Positions 7,655 through 15,477 of a stretch of DNA of 18,239 nucleotides are shown here, piece by piece. The notes below the pieces were generated by a model that did not search any database, was not told the origin of the DNA, and saw nothing but the letters and a program-made list of their open reading frames with translations. Position numbers and translations under genes: made by a program. Each line of letters begins with the position of its first letter. Within the stretch, counting starts at the first letter, position 1. The stretch covers positions 1-18,239 of the forward strand of contig JAFDFH010000053.1 in NCBI GenBank assembly GCA_019309945.1, in the 5' to 3' direction. The DNA comes from Deltaproteobacteria bacterium. GTDB lineage: Bacteria > Desulfobacterota > Desulfobacteria > Desulfobacterales > JAFDFH01.

Positions 7655-8094
7655 TTTTTTCTTGCTTTTTGCCGGGTCTTTTCCCTGGATTGGTCAAAGG
7701 GCATTGTAACCATACCCAGGTTCTCAACGCCGGCTCCTTTTATCGCCGACATCACACTGACCACCATCCCATAGGATACCTCTTTGTCGGCCCTGAGATA
7801 AACCTCCCGATCCACACGTCCGTCAAGAATTTTTTCCAGTTTTTCTTTAAGATTATCGAACAACACCTTATAGTTGTTTATAAATACCTGATTTTTCTTG
7901 TCGATCGTGATGATGAGGTGATCCTGTTTCGAGGAAAGCGGATCAGAGCTTGCCACAGGTAGCGAGACATCTTCACCCTGCATCATCATCGGTGCCGTCA
8001 CCATAAAGATGATCAAAAGAACAAGCATCACATCAACAAAGGGGGTGACGTTGATATCCGACATTAAACGGTCGCTGTTGCCCCCGAATGTCAT
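7651..8094 (-). CDS. tolR: Biopolymer transport protein TolR (ExbD family)
   Basis: TolR is the single-span partner of TolQ in the proton-driven motor. The 147-aa protein has MSDINVTPFVDVMLVLLIIF at residues 11-30, with Asp21 in the membrane helix as the expected proton-carrying residue. A periplasmic domain of about 100 residues follows, with the family's KEVSYGMVVSVMSAIKGAG-type motif near 105-123. It ends in a very basic tail (SREKTRQKARKK). It overlaps tolQ and the tolA-like gene by 4 bp each, so the three are translationally coupled. Confidence 0.96.
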   Translation of the reverse strand: MTFGGNSDRLMSDINVTPFVDVMLVLLIIFMVTAPMMMQGEDVSLPVASSDPLSSKQDHLIITIDKKNQVFINNYKVLFDNLKEKLEKILDGRVDREVYLRADKEVSYGMVVSVMSAIKGAGVENLGMVTMPFDQSREKTRQKARKK

Positions 8095-8831
8095 TCCATT
8101 TTCTCCTCTACCTGCAGAATGTCGCGTTCAATGATATTCAAAAAATCAGCAGAAAAACTCTGCAACTCAGATTCGATGATTCTTATTTTATTCATAAAAT
8201 AATTAAAGGCAATAACCGCCGGAATTGCAACCGCCAGCCCGGCGGCCGTCGCAATAAGCGCTTCTGAAATACCCGGTGCCACAACCGCAAGGCTGGCCGA
8301 ACCTCTTTGCCCGATACCATGGAAGGAATTCATGATGCCCCACACGGTTCCGAACAGACCGATAAAAGGGGCTGTATTTCCTGTTGTTGCAAGGAAAGGA
8401 ACCATCTGGGTCATCCGGGTGACTTCCGTGTTAATGGCCCGGCGCAATGCCCGTTTAACATTGTCAGTCCCCATAAATTTCATGCCTAAGGTTGGAGATC
8501 CCCCTTCAGACACATCCAATGGCGGTAATTCCGAATCAGCACTGATCATGCCCAACTTTTTAAGTTCCACATAGCCAATGCGAAAAACCCTGGCAATCGG
8601 ACTGCTGTGAAGTTGTTTCGCTTTTAGAAAAGCATCGGATAAATTCCGGCTTTTCCAGAAGAAATCGGTAAAGAACGCTGATTGTCTGAATGCTCTGCGA
8701 ATATAACGATATTTAGTTATCATGATCGCCCATGAAGTGATGGAGAAAAAAAGCAGAAGTAAAAGAACAAACTTTACCATCAGGCCGGCGTTGAGAACCA
8801 TATGAATAACACCGATATTTTCAGTCAACAT
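8091..8831 (-). CDS. tolQ: Tol-Pal motor protein TolQ (MotA/TolQ/ExbB family)
   Basis: TolQ forms the proton channel that energises the Tol-Pal system. I chose the ATG at 8831, 246 aa, because GGAG lies 7 nt upstream and the family N-terminus begins there; reading back to 8933 would run through the promoter. Three membrane helices are visible: about 15-37, 148-170 (GNTAPFIGLFGTVWGIMNSF) and 186-212 (ISEALIATAAGLAVAIPAV). The motifs GTVWGI and the Ala/Gly-rich third helix are typical of the channel. A cytoplasmic loop with DNVKRALRRAINTEV sits between helices 1 and 2. It is the first gene of the tol operon. Confidence 0.96.
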   Translation of the reverse strand: MLTENIGVIHMVLNAGLMVKFVLLLLLFFSITSWAIMITKYRYIRRAFRQSAFFTDFFWKSRNLSDAFLKAKQLHSSPIARVFRIGYVELKKLGMISADSELPPLDVSEGGSPTLGMKFMGTDNVKRALRRAINTEVTRMTQMVPFLATTGNTAPFIGLFGTVWGIMNSFHGIGQRGSASLAVVAPGISEALIATAAGLAVAIPAVIAFNYFMNKIRIIESELQSFSADFLNIIERDILQVEEKME

Positions 8832-8874
8832 AAAACAGCTCCGATTTTCGTATTTGATCAATTTTAAACAAATT

Positions 8875-8903
8875 ATGATATATGAACTATGTTTCAGTGT
8901 CAA
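8875..8903 (-). promoter_or_regulatory. Predicted sigma70-type promoter of tolQ
   Basis: Read on the minus strand there is a perfect -35 box TTGACA (8898-8903), a 17-bp spacer and a -10 box TATCAT (8875-8880). Transcription would begin near 8868, about 37 nt before the tolQ start at 8831. Position and spacing support it as the promoter of the whole tolQRAB-pal transcript. Confidence 0.75.
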
Positions 8904-8925
8904 GAAATTTGCTTGTTCTTCCGCC

Positions 8926-8980
8926 GATGGCATTTCCCATCAATATTTGTGTTGATTTTCTAATAGGTTATCAATACACA
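8926..8980. promoter_or_regulatory. Two inverted repeats upstream of the tolQ promoter
   Basis: GATGG/CCATC (8926-8930 and 8937-8941) lies just upstream of the -35 box. TGTGTTGAT (8948-8956) faces ATCAATACACA (8970-8980) across a 13-bp loop. Their place before the promoter would suit a regulator site, but no known operator was recognised and they may be chance or repeat edges. Confidence 0.25.
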
Positions 8981-8981
8981 T

Positions 8982-9144
8982 GGTAACTTCTCAATATGTT
9001 CCGGTAGGCCCGCTACGTCATCCGGTAATTTTTTTCAATACGGCCAAAACTTGCCGTTAAGGGCGCCTAACAGTTGCCCGCTTTGAAAAAATTTACCGGA
9101 TGACTCCGCTGGTAGGTTTAACCATAAGTTTTTGAGAAGTTACC
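8982..9144. repeat. 163-bp large palindrome (MITE-like) upstream of tolQ
   Basis: GGTAACTTCTCAA (8982-8994) at one end is exactly complemented by TTGAGAAGTTACC (9132-9144) at the other. Inside, GTCATCCGGTAA (9017-9028) pairs with TTACCGGATGAC (9093-9104), continuing into T-rich and A-rich arms and a GGCGCC-centred middle. There is no coding capacity and no flanking target duplication that I can see. Its termini differ from those of family I, so it is a different element type. It abuts a family II copy that begins at 9145. Confidence 0.65.
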
Positions 9145-9236
9145 GGCGAAAATTTTAACCACAGAAATACATTGAGTATTTTGAGGATTAAAATTTGAGC
9201 CTGACTCAGAAATTGGGCAAAAAGGGGCGTTTTGCA
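9145..9236. repeat. Palindromic family II, copy 2
   Basis: It begins GGCGAAAATTTTAACC directly after the 163-bp palindrome, so its left arm is missing. From 9176 to 9236 it is identical over 61 bases to 15544-15604 in copy 4. It ends 43 bp before the HD-hydrolase start and may be in that gene's 5' untranslated leader. Confidence 0.75.
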
Positions 9237-9278
9237 AAGGTCTCGAACCCTTTCGAATCATTTCAAGGGAGACATGTC

Positions 9279-9848
9279 ATGAAAAATATCGCAAATCTTT
9301 TATTCGAAGCAAAAATTTTAAAAGAGATCCCGAGATCGGGCCTTCATTTCCTGGGAGCAGGCAAAGAGTCGGTCGCTGAACATTCCTTTGTCACTACAGT
9401 TATCGCCTATGCCATGTCTAAAATCACACCGGAGGCGGATGCCCTTCGGTTGATATCGATGTGCCTTGTTCACGACCTCCCGGAGGCAAGAATCGGTGAC
9501 CTGAACTATGTCCACAAAAACTATGTGACTGCTGACGAAAATCTGGCGGTTAGGGACATGACCAGAGATCTCCCGTTTGGATCGTCACTGGCCGATCTTA
9601 TACATGAATTCAATGAAGGCAAGTCAATTGAAGCCAAACTTGCCCGGGATGCAGACCAACTTGCCTTCATCCTCGAGTTAAAAACCCTCATTGACATTGG
9701 ATATGAACCGCCAAAGAAATGGTTACCTTTTGTGTTAAAACGACTTGAGACCCAAACGGGCAAAAAACTCTCCGAAAGCATTATAAAAACAACCTGGGAC
9801 GCATGGTGGCTCGATAATTATGTTGACAGGTCAAGTGGAAATCAATAG
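9279..9848 (+). CDS. HD-domain hydrolase, YfbR-like 5'-deoxynucleotidase family (HD_3)
   Basis: HD_3 family proteins (COG1896) include metal-dependent 5'-nucleotidases acting on deoxynucleoside monophosphates. I chose ATG 9279 (189 aa, MKNIANLLFEAKIL) because AGGGAG lies 7 nt upstream; an earlier in-frame start at 9195 falls inside a repeat. The metal ligands are visible in order: the His of ESVAEHS (about residue 35), HD in VHDLPEARIGD (about 69-79) and Asp in ARDADQLAFILE (about 124-135). The Trp-rich C-terminus (TTWDAWWLDNY) is usual for this group. The exact substrate cannot be told from sequence. The gene stands alone between repeat-rich regions, divergent from tolQ. Confidence 0.87.
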   Translation: MKNIANLLFEAKILKEIPRSGLHFLGAGKESVAEHSFVTTVIAYAMSKITPEADALRLISMCLVHDLPEARIGDLNYVHKNYVTADENLAVRDMTRDLPFGSSLADLIHEFNEGKSIEAKLARDADQLAFILELKTLIDIGYEPPKKWLPFVLKRLETQTGKKLSESIIKTTWDAWWLDNYVDRSSGNQ

Positions 9849-9924
9849 AAACTCAGGGTTGACAGCTTCCTAAAAAGTCCAATGGCTGCGTTGCACGGCA
9901 CCCTTCGTCACGGCGACGTAAGTT

Positions 9925-10040
9925 AGTGTCCGTCCAGAAACGAGGATTTTTGTTCGAGATCAAGGCCTGCGAAAAATTTTACCGCAGGCATATAGTTGAT
10001 ATTCCGAGGATAAAATTTTGAGCATAACGCAGAGGGCACT
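9925..10040. mobile_element. MITE family I, copy C (internally deleted, inverted orientation)
   Basis: The element starts AGTGTCCGTCCAGAAACG and ends GGGCACT, flanked by exact AGTT duplications (9921-9924 and 10041-10044). It is inverted relative to copies A and B and lacks about 27 bp near one end, where the GATCGGGCAAAAAG segment should be, while keeping the terminal 7 bp. Upstream (9849-9920) a GC-rich stretch after the HD gene shows no gene; it may be part of another repeat. Confidence 0.8.
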
Positions 10041-10153
10041 AGTTAAGTTCGCCTCACTCCTCAGGATTTGCGCACCTTGAATTTGAAGCTTTTTATTTTG
10101 CCGTCTAATTCGGACTTCTTACGAAACCACCAAAATTGTTTTTCAAAGGAGCC

Positions 10154-10238
10154 CGTTTCAAAATGTTTCAGTTTGTTCAAGGTCAAGGAAGGCGATCCGC
10201 CTGACGCACAGATTGGGCAAAATGGAACGTTTTGAAAT
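10154..10238. repeat. Palindromic family II, copy 3 (short-loop form)
   Basis: Arms of about 41 bp meet at a 3-bp loop (ATC, 10195-10197). The left arm has TTTGTTCAAGGTCAAGG and the right arm GATTGGGCAAAATGGAACG, the same outer segments as copy 4, but the central AT-rich TTTTAACC...GGATTAAAA part is absent. It ends about 30 bp before the sdhC ribosome site, so it would be a hairpin in the sdh leader. The rest of 10045-10299 holds no gene that I can support and no clear promoter. Confidence 0.6.
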
Positions 10239-10268
10239 TGGCTCAAAGGTATTGGATAAATAAGCAGC

Positions 10269-10281
10269 GGAGGAAAATAGG
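10269..10281 (+). promoter_or_regulatory. Ribosome binding site of sdhC with an AGG in the start-codon place
   Basis: GGAGG at 10269-10273 is followed after 5 nt by AGG at 10279-10281. The following codons read N-W-L-I-H-T-L-G-S-S-I-G-K-K, which looks like the normal N-terminus of this cytochrome family after an initial Met. A single T-to-G change would turn ATG into this AGG. Confidence 0.5.
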
Positions 10282-10299
10282 AACTGGCTTATACACACC

Positions 10300-10920
10300 T
10301 TGGGCTCTTCCATCGGGAAAAAACTGCTGCAGGCCGTTACCGGACTCAGTTTCTGCGTCTTTCTGATCATCCATCTTGCGGGCAACCTTACACTTTACGG
10401 GGGCCAAGATGCCTTTAACGCCTATGTCGAGAAACTGCATTCATTGGGACCCCTTATCACTGTTGCTGAATTGGGTCTCTTGCTTTTCGCGGCCATACAT
10501 ATTCTGACAGGAACGATTCTTTTCTTCCAGAATCTAAAGGCCCGACCCACACGCTATCGGGTGAATAAACGCGGGGGTGGACGTACCATTGGATCAGCGA
10601 CCATGCCATACACCGGTTTTATTCTTATCCCCTTTATTGTTTTGCACCTGATTAATTTCCATTTTGCGGATAAAACCAACCAGTCACTCTATCAGATCCT
10701 GTCCGGCGCCTTTTCAAATCCCGGGTATATGATAACTTATATCGTTGCCATGATCGTTGTGGCAATTCATGTCAGCCACGGGTTCTGGAGCGCATTTCAG
10801 ACGATAGGGGCCAATCATCCGAAATATATGCCCGTTATCAAGGGTGCCGGTATTGCATTCAGCCTGCTTCTCGGTATCGGCTTTGGGTTTATTCCGATTT
10901 ACCTCGCCCTTATCGTATAG
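10300..10920 (+). CDS. sdhC: Succinate dehydrogenase/fumarate reductase cytochrome b subunit (B-type)
   Basis: This is the membrane anchor of a B-type complex, a single polypeptide carrying two haems b and the menaquinone site. The first usable start codon is TTG 10300 (206 aa), but the strong GGAGG points to 10279, where the codon is AGG. Five membrane helices are visible at about 8-33, 51-77, 101-123, 143-168 and 180-205. Candidate axial haem ligands are His25, His67, His116, His121, His157 and His160. The motif SSIGKKLLQAVTGL at the N-terminus and AIHVSHGFWSAFQTIG are family features. It is 12 bp upstream of sdhA and first of sdhCAB; there is no separate sdhD, as expected for this type. 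Confidence 0.92.
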   Translation: MGSSIGKKLLQAVTGLSFCVFLIIHLAGNLTLYGGQDAFNAYVEKLHSLGPLITVAELGLLLFAAIHILTGTILFFQNLKARPTRYRVNKRGGGRTIGSATMPYTGFILIPFIVLHLINFHFADKTNQSLYQILSGAFSNPGYMITYIVAMIVVAIHVSHGFWSAFQTIGANHPKYMPVIKGAGIAFSLLLGIGFGFIPIYLALIV

Positions 10921-10932
10921 AAAGGAAATGAC

Positions 10933-12846
10933 ATGCAACTTGACGCAAAAATTCCGGGCGGACCACTCTCCGAAAAATGGGATCGACACCGTTTTGAATT
11001 AAAACTAGTAAATCCTGCCAACAAACGAAAGTTTGATATCATTGTAGTCGGGACCGGTCTTGCCGGCGCTTCAGCATCGGCATCATTTGCCGAGCTGGGA
11101 TATAATGTAAAAACATTCTGTCTCCAGGACAGCCCCCGGCGTGCGCACAGCATCGCTGCCCAGGGGGGAATTAACGCTGCCAAGAACTACACCAATGAAG
11201 GTGACAGCATATGGCGCCTGTTTTATGACACCATTAAAGGAGGCGATTTCAGATCTAGAGAGGCAAATGTCTATCGCCTTGCACAAGTCAGCAATACCAT
11301 CATCGATCAATGCGTGGCCCAAGGTGTCCCCTTTGCGCGTGAATACGGCGGATTGCTGGCTAACCGAAGCTTTGGCGGCGCCCAGGTTGCGAGAACATTT
11401 TATGCTAGAGGACAGACCGGACAGCAACTTCTTTTAGGCGCTTATTCCGCTATGATGCGCCAGGTGGCGGCCGGGAAGGTCAAGCTGTTCCCCCGTCGCG
11501 AGATGCTGGAAATTGTGGTGGTAAACGGAAGGGCCCGAGGAATTGTTACCCGGAATTTAATCACCGGTGCAGTTGAAACCCATGCCGCCCATGCGATTGT
11601 CCTATGTACCGGTGGATATGGCAATGCGTATTTCCTTTCGACCATGGCGATGTCCTCGAATGTCACCGCAACCTTCAGAGCCTATAAAAAAGGCGCACGC
11701 TTTGCAAACCCGTGTTTTACTCAAATTCATCCCACCTGTATTCCTGTCCATGGGTCATACCAATCCAAACTGACCCTGATGAGTGAAAGCCTGAGAAATG
11801 ACGGTCGCGTGTGGGTTCCAAAAAATCCCGGAGACAACCGCCCGCCCTACCAGATTCCGGAGTCTGAAAGGAATTACTATCTCGAAGAAAAATATCCGAG
11901 CTTTGGCAACCTGGTTCCCCGGGATGTGGCTTCACGTAATGCCAAGGAACAATGCGATCGGGGAAAGGGGGTGGGCGAAACCGGACGTGCGGTATACCTG
12001 GATTTTGAAGATGCAATTAAAAGGGACGGAAAGGATGTGATCAAGAAAAAATACGGCAATCTTTTTCAGATGTATGAAAAAATCACTGCCGGCAACCCTT
12101 ACGAAACCCCCATGATGATTTATCCTGCCGTTCATTACGCCATGGGCGGCCTTTGGGTGGATTACAATTTGATGAGTACAATCCCCGGTCTTTTTGTTTT
12201 GGGAGAAGCCAACTTCTCGGACCATGGCGCGAACCGTCTGGGCGCCAGCGCGCTCATGCAGGGATTGGCTGACGGATATTTTGTTATCCCTTATACGATT
12301 GGCGGCTACCTTGCGGGGACGCCCCTGGAGGACGTAGCGCCCGATAATGTTGCCTTTAAAGACGCGATCGAGGCGGTTCGTGTCCATACCCGGAAACTTC
12401 TTGCGATTAACGGGAAACGGACGATTGACGATTTCCACAGGGAATTAGGGCATATTCTCTGGGAATACTGCGGTATGTCAAGGAACGATAAAGGACTCTT
12501 AAAAGCCCAAAAACTGATCCGCGGACTTCGGGAAGAATTCTGGAAAAATGTCATGGTGCCCGGATCAGAGGCCGATTTTAACCAAAGCCTTGAAAGGGCG
12601 GGCCGTGTTGCCGATTTCCTTGAGTTTGGAGAATTGATGATCATCGATGCGCTGGCCCGCAGGGAATCTTGTGGCTGCCACTTCAACGAAGCCTATCAAA
12701 CCGAAGAAAATGAAGCCAAACGTGACGATGACAATTTCCGTCATGTTGCTGCCTGGGAATTTACGGGCTTCGACAAGGAGCCTGTTGCTCACATCGAACC
12801 GCTAATTTTTGAAAATGTTGAATTATCACAAAGGAGCTACAAGTGA
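10933..12846 (+). CDS. sdhA: Succinate dehydrogenase/fumarate reductase flavoprotein subunit
   Basis: SdhA carries FAD and interconverts succinate and fumarate; in sulfate reducers the B-type enzyme serves the oxidative TCA cycle or fumarate respiration. The 637-aa protein shows the dinucleotide fold VVGTGLAGASASASFAELG (38-56), and HSIAAQGG (72-79), whose His72 should hold the FAD covalently. Substrate-site regions are FTQIHPTC, LVPRDVASR and GGLWVDYN, and the FAD-binding HGANRLGASALMQGLADG comes near the C-terminal third. The N-terminal extension and length fit the B-type group. ATG 10933 has AAAGGA about 6 nt upstream. It overlaps sdhB by 4 bp. Confidence 0.97.
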   Translation: MQLDAKIPGGPLSEKWDRHRFELKLVNPANKRKFDIIVVGTGLAGASASASFAELGYNVKTFCLQDSPRRAHSIAAQGGINAAKNYTNEGDSIWRLFYDTIKGGDFRSREANVYRLAQVSNTIIDQCVAQGVPFAREYGGLLANRSFGGAQVARTFYARGQTGQQLLLGAYSAMMRQVAAGKVKLFPRREMLEIVVVNGRARGIVTRNLITGAVETHAAHAIVLCTGGYGNAYFLSTMAMSSNVTATFRAYKKGARFANPCFTQIHPTCIPVHGSYQSKLTLMSESLRNDGRVWVPKNPGDNRPPYQIPESERNYYLEEKYPSFGNLVPRDVASRNAKEQCDRGKGVGETGRAVYLDFEDAIKRDGKDVIKKKYGNLFQMYEKITAGNPYETPMMIYPAVHYAMGGLWVDYNLMSTIPGLFVLGEANFSDHGANRLGASALMQGLADGYFVIPYTIGGYLAGTPLEDVAPDNVAFKDAIEAVRVHTRKLLAINGKRTIDDFHRELGHILWEYCGMSRNDKGLLKAQKLIRGLREEFWKNVMVPGSEADFNQSLERAGRVADFLEFGELMIIDALARRESCGCHFNEAYQTEENEAKRDDDNFRHVAAWEFTGFDKEPVAHIEPLIFENVELSQRSYK

Positions 12847-13607
12847 CCAAGACCATCAACCTGACGCTCAAGATGTGGCGTCAAAAGGGACCGGATGCCA
12901 AAGGCGGCCTTGAAACCTACGATGCAAAAAATATTTCGACGGACATGTCCTTTTTGGAAATGATCGATGTCATCAACGAACAGCTGGCCCTGGAGGGGCA
13001 AGATCCGATTGCATTTGACCATGATTGCAGAGAGGGTATTTGCGGAATGTGCGGCACTGTTGTGAATGGCCGTCCCCATGGTCCTGAAAAAGGAACAACC
13101 CTTTGTCAACTCCATATGAGGCATTTTTCAGACGGAGATACGCTTGTGATTGAACCATGGCGTTCAAAGGCCTTTCCGGTAATAAAAGATCTGGTCGTTG
13201 ATCGCAGCGCCCTAGACCAAATCATCCAGGCCGGTGGATATATTTCTGTGAATACGGGTGGCACTCCGGAAGCCAATACCATTCCTGTGTCCCAGCAAAC
13301 CGCTGAGCTATCGATGGATGCCGCTGCCTGTATCGGCTGCGGTGCGTGTGTCGCTGCGTGTCCCAATGCATCTGCCATGCTTTTTGTCGGCGCGAAAATT
13401 TCTCATCTTGTACTTCTGCCCCAGGGAAAACCGGAGGCAGCCAATCGTGCCCTAGCCATGGTCAGAAAAATGGATGCTCTCTGTTTTGGAAATTGCACCA
13501 ATGAACGCGAATGCGAAGCAGAATGTCCCAAGGAGATATCCATCACTACCATTGCCCGTTTAAACCGGGAATTTTTGACTGCAAGTTTTCTTTCAGCCAT
13601 ACCGTAG
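12843..13607 (+). CDS. sdhB: Succinate dehydrogenase/fumarate reductase iron-sulfur subunit
   Basis: SdhB passes electrons between FAD and the haems through three Fe-S clusters. It has 254 aa and starts at GTG 12843, within the sdhA stop (GTGA) and 7 nt after GGAG. The [2Fe-2S] ligands are Cys62, Cys67, Cys70 (CREGICGMC) and Cys88. CIGCGACVAACP (Cys163, 166, 169, 173) and CTNERECEAECP (Cys218, 224, 228) supply the [4Fe-4S] and [3Fe-4S] clusters with the spacing seen in the family. It is last in sdhCAB; no clear terminator was seen in the 70 bp before the next gene. Confidence 0.97.
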   Translation: MTKTINLTLKMWRQKGPDAKGGLETYDAKNISTDMSFLEMIDVINEQLALEGQDPIAFDHDCREGICGMCGTVVNGRPHGPEKGTTLCQLHMRHFSDGDTLVIEPWRSKAFPVIKDLVVDRSALDQIIQAGGYISVNTGGTPEANTIPVSQQTAELSMDAAACIGCGACVAACPNASAMLFVGAKISHLVLLPQGKPEAANRALAMVRKMDALCFGNCTNERECEAECPKEISITTIARLNREFLTASFLSAIP

Positions 13608-13677
13608 CATTGTCAATTTAGCTTTCCGATTCCACCCAACGTTGAATTGCAAGTTAGTGTCCGAACCCTGAAAAACC

Positions 13678-14646
13678 ATGCCCGCAAACCAACTTTTGAT
13701 CATCCATCAGGGAGCGCTGGGAGACTTTGTGGCAGCGTTCCCGGCGATCACCCGGCTAAAAAAGATGTTTAGTCGGGTCGATGCATTTTGCCAATCTGAA
13801 CTTGGAAAACTTGCCTGTAAACTTAATGTTGTCGACAGCGGGTTTCCCATCGAAGCGCCCTATTTCGCATCCCTCTTTGCCGACGCTGTCGATCCAAGGA
13901 TAAAAGCTATTTTGCATGCCTATCAGGAAATCCTCCTTTTCTCTTTTTCCGAACAGCTTGAACAGACAATCGTGAAAACGATTGGGAAAAATGTTCATCG
14001 TATCCCCCCTCGACCGGATCTAGAGCATAGAATTCATGTCTGCGAACATATTTCGTCCCATCTCATTAAATGCGGGCTTCTTGACAGGTCTAACTCAGCC
14101 AACAATTTCATTTCAGCACCTGCCGGGCATGACGATAAAGGCAACCGGCAGCATGACCAGCCTATAATATTACTGCACCCGGGTTCAGGTAGCAGAAAAA
14201 AAAATTGGCCCATTCATAATTTCCTGAAGATTGAAGACATGCTTCGATCCGACAACAAGAAACCTGAATATATTCTCGGTCCCGCCGAGGCTTCCCTGAC
14301 CGGACAATTGCTGAAAAAACAAGATGTAAACCGGCGTGTCCATGAGGTTTATCATCTGTGTGAGCTGGTCGAATTACTTAAAGCGGCGGAGGGATTTATC
14401 GGAAACGATTCCGGTGTGAGCCATCTTGCAGCATTCCTGGGTTTACCGACCCTGGTTATTTTCGGACCTTCTGATCCTTTGAGATGGAAACCGAGCGGTC
14501 CTGCCGTAAGGACCGTTCGGCCAACCCTTGACTGCACGCCGTGCTTCGAAATGAACGCTAAAAACTGCGAGGAAAGAAAATGCTTAAGCCAGACGTCTCC
14601 TGAAGATGTCATCAATGCATTTCATATGTTGACAAGCTCAAAATGA
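13678..14646 (+). CDS. Glycosyltransferase family 9 (ADP-heptosyltransferase-like)
   Basis: GT9 enzymes add heptose from ADP-heptose to the lipopolysaccharide core. The 322-aa protein has the usual two Rossmann halves: IIHQGALGDFVAAFPA at residues 8-23, then LHPGSGSRKKNWP (166-178) and GNDSGVSHLAAFLGLPTLVIF (242-262), split here by no gap, with GPSDPLRWKPSGP (263-275) following. Four Cys cluster near the end (CTPC at 286-289, Cys297, Cys302), as in a subset of family members. The start ATG 13678 lacks a good ribosome site. Its 3' end overlaps murI convergently by 25 bp. The acceptor sugar cannot be assigned. Confidence 0.9.
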   Translation: MPANQLLIIHQGALGDFVAAFPAITRLKKMFSRVDAFCQSELGKLACKLNVVDSGFPIEAPYFASLFADAVDPRIKAILHAYQEILLFSFSEQLEQTIVKTIGKNVHRIPPRPDLEHRIHVCEHISSHLIKCGLLDRSNSANNFISAPAGHDDKGNRQHDQPIILLHPGSGSRKKNWPIHNFLKIEDMLRSDNKKPEYILGPAEASLTGQLLKKQDVNRRVHEVYHLCELVELLKAAEGFIGNDSGVSHLAAFLGLPTLVIFGPSDPLRWKPSGPAVRTVRPTLDCTPCFEMNAKNCEERKCLSQTSPEDVINAFHMLTSSK

Positions 14647-15407
14647 ACATTTCTTTTTAGGATTTGATTTGACGTGGTTTCATACTGGGGTGTCACATCG
14701 GACACAAAAAATCTGGTCATGCCATTTTTAGTCAGCAAATGATCGACATCCGTATGCTTTTCTAAAAAACCCTTTACCTTCCCTGCCACGGTTACGGAAG
14801 AGTCAATCAGATTTACCCGTTTCCCGATTTTTTTTTGGATAATTTTTTTCAAGAGCGGATAATGGGTGCAACCCAGAATGAGTGTGTCGATTTGCCTGAC
14901 TTTCAAGGGATGCAAATATTTTTTAATGATCATCGTCGTTTCCGGTTTTTTCAGCCACCCCTCTTCCACCAGGGGAACCAAAAGCGGACAAGGCACTGAA
15001 TAAACGTTGGCCTCAGGTTTTAGTTCCTTGATCTTTCTTTCGTATATACCGCTCTTCACGGTGGCCCGGGTTCCGATGACTCCGATCTTAAACGTCTTGG
15101 ACATTTTAATGACCTGTTCCACCGCGGGTGTAATGACATCGAATATGGGCATATCAAATCTTTTAACCACATCTTCCGTTGCAATGCTCGAAGCGGTATT
15201 GCATGCCATCACAATCATTTTGGCCCCTTTTTGAATGAGGAAATCGACATTCTGCAACGTGTATTGAACAATCGTCGCATGACTTTTGCTCCCGTAAGGT
15301 ACACGGGCAATATCACCAAAATAAATGAAATTATAACCGGGAAGCTTTTCCATCAGGGTCCTTAAGACCGTCAGCCCGCCGATTCCCGAATCAAATATAC
15401 CAATCAT
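14622..15407 (-). CDS. murI: Glutamate racemase
   Basis: MurI makes D-glutamate from L-glutamate for peptidoglycan, without cofactor, using two cysteines as acid-base catalysts. The 261-aa product begins MIGIFDSGIGGLTVL with Asp6; Cys69 lies in ACNTAS (68-73) and Cys180 in GCTHYP (179-184) with His182. DIARVPYGSKS (32-42) is the usual substrate-side motif. Length is normal. The ATG at 15407 has only a weak ribosome site. The coding region overlaps the convergent GT9 gene by 25 bp at its 3' end. Confidence 0.96.
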   Translation of the reverse strand: MIGIFDSGIGGLTVLRTLMEKLPGYNFIYFGDIARVPYGSKSHATIVQYTLQNVDFLIQKGAKMIVMACNTASSIATEDVVKRFDMPIFDVITPAVEQVIKMSKTFKIGVIGTRATVKSGIYERKIKELKPEANVYSVPCPLLVPLVEEGWLKKPETTMIIKKYLHPLKVRQIDTLILGCTHYPLLKKIIQKKIGKRVNLIDSSVTVAGKVKGFLEKHTDVDHLLTKNGMTRFFVSDVTPQYETTSNQILKRNVHFELVNI

Positions 15408-15477
15408 TTCAAACCATATTTTCTTCTTGGGGTTGATTTTTAAGGTTTCAAATTGTAAAGTTAGGTTTTGAGACCTT

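Noticed and set aside
9849..9920. GC-rich stretch after the HD hydrolase gene considered as a separate repeat or terminator
   Set aside because: It resembles repeat-type sequence, but there is no second copy in the window and no clear hairpin followed by a T-run.
10061..10440. Several short minus-strand frames upstream of and across the start of sdhC
   Set aside because: They cross a palindromic repeat and the sdhC coding region, and show no family similarity or ribosome sites.
11932..12438. 168-aa minus-strand open frame inside sdhA
   Set aside because: It is antisense to highly conserved sdhA motifs and has no recognisable domain, so it is a coding shadow.
13652..13662. AGTTAGTGTCC before the glycosyltransferase gene, like a MITE end
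   Set aside because: Only 11 bp match, the following bases (GAACCC) do not continue the terminal repeat, and no second end is present.
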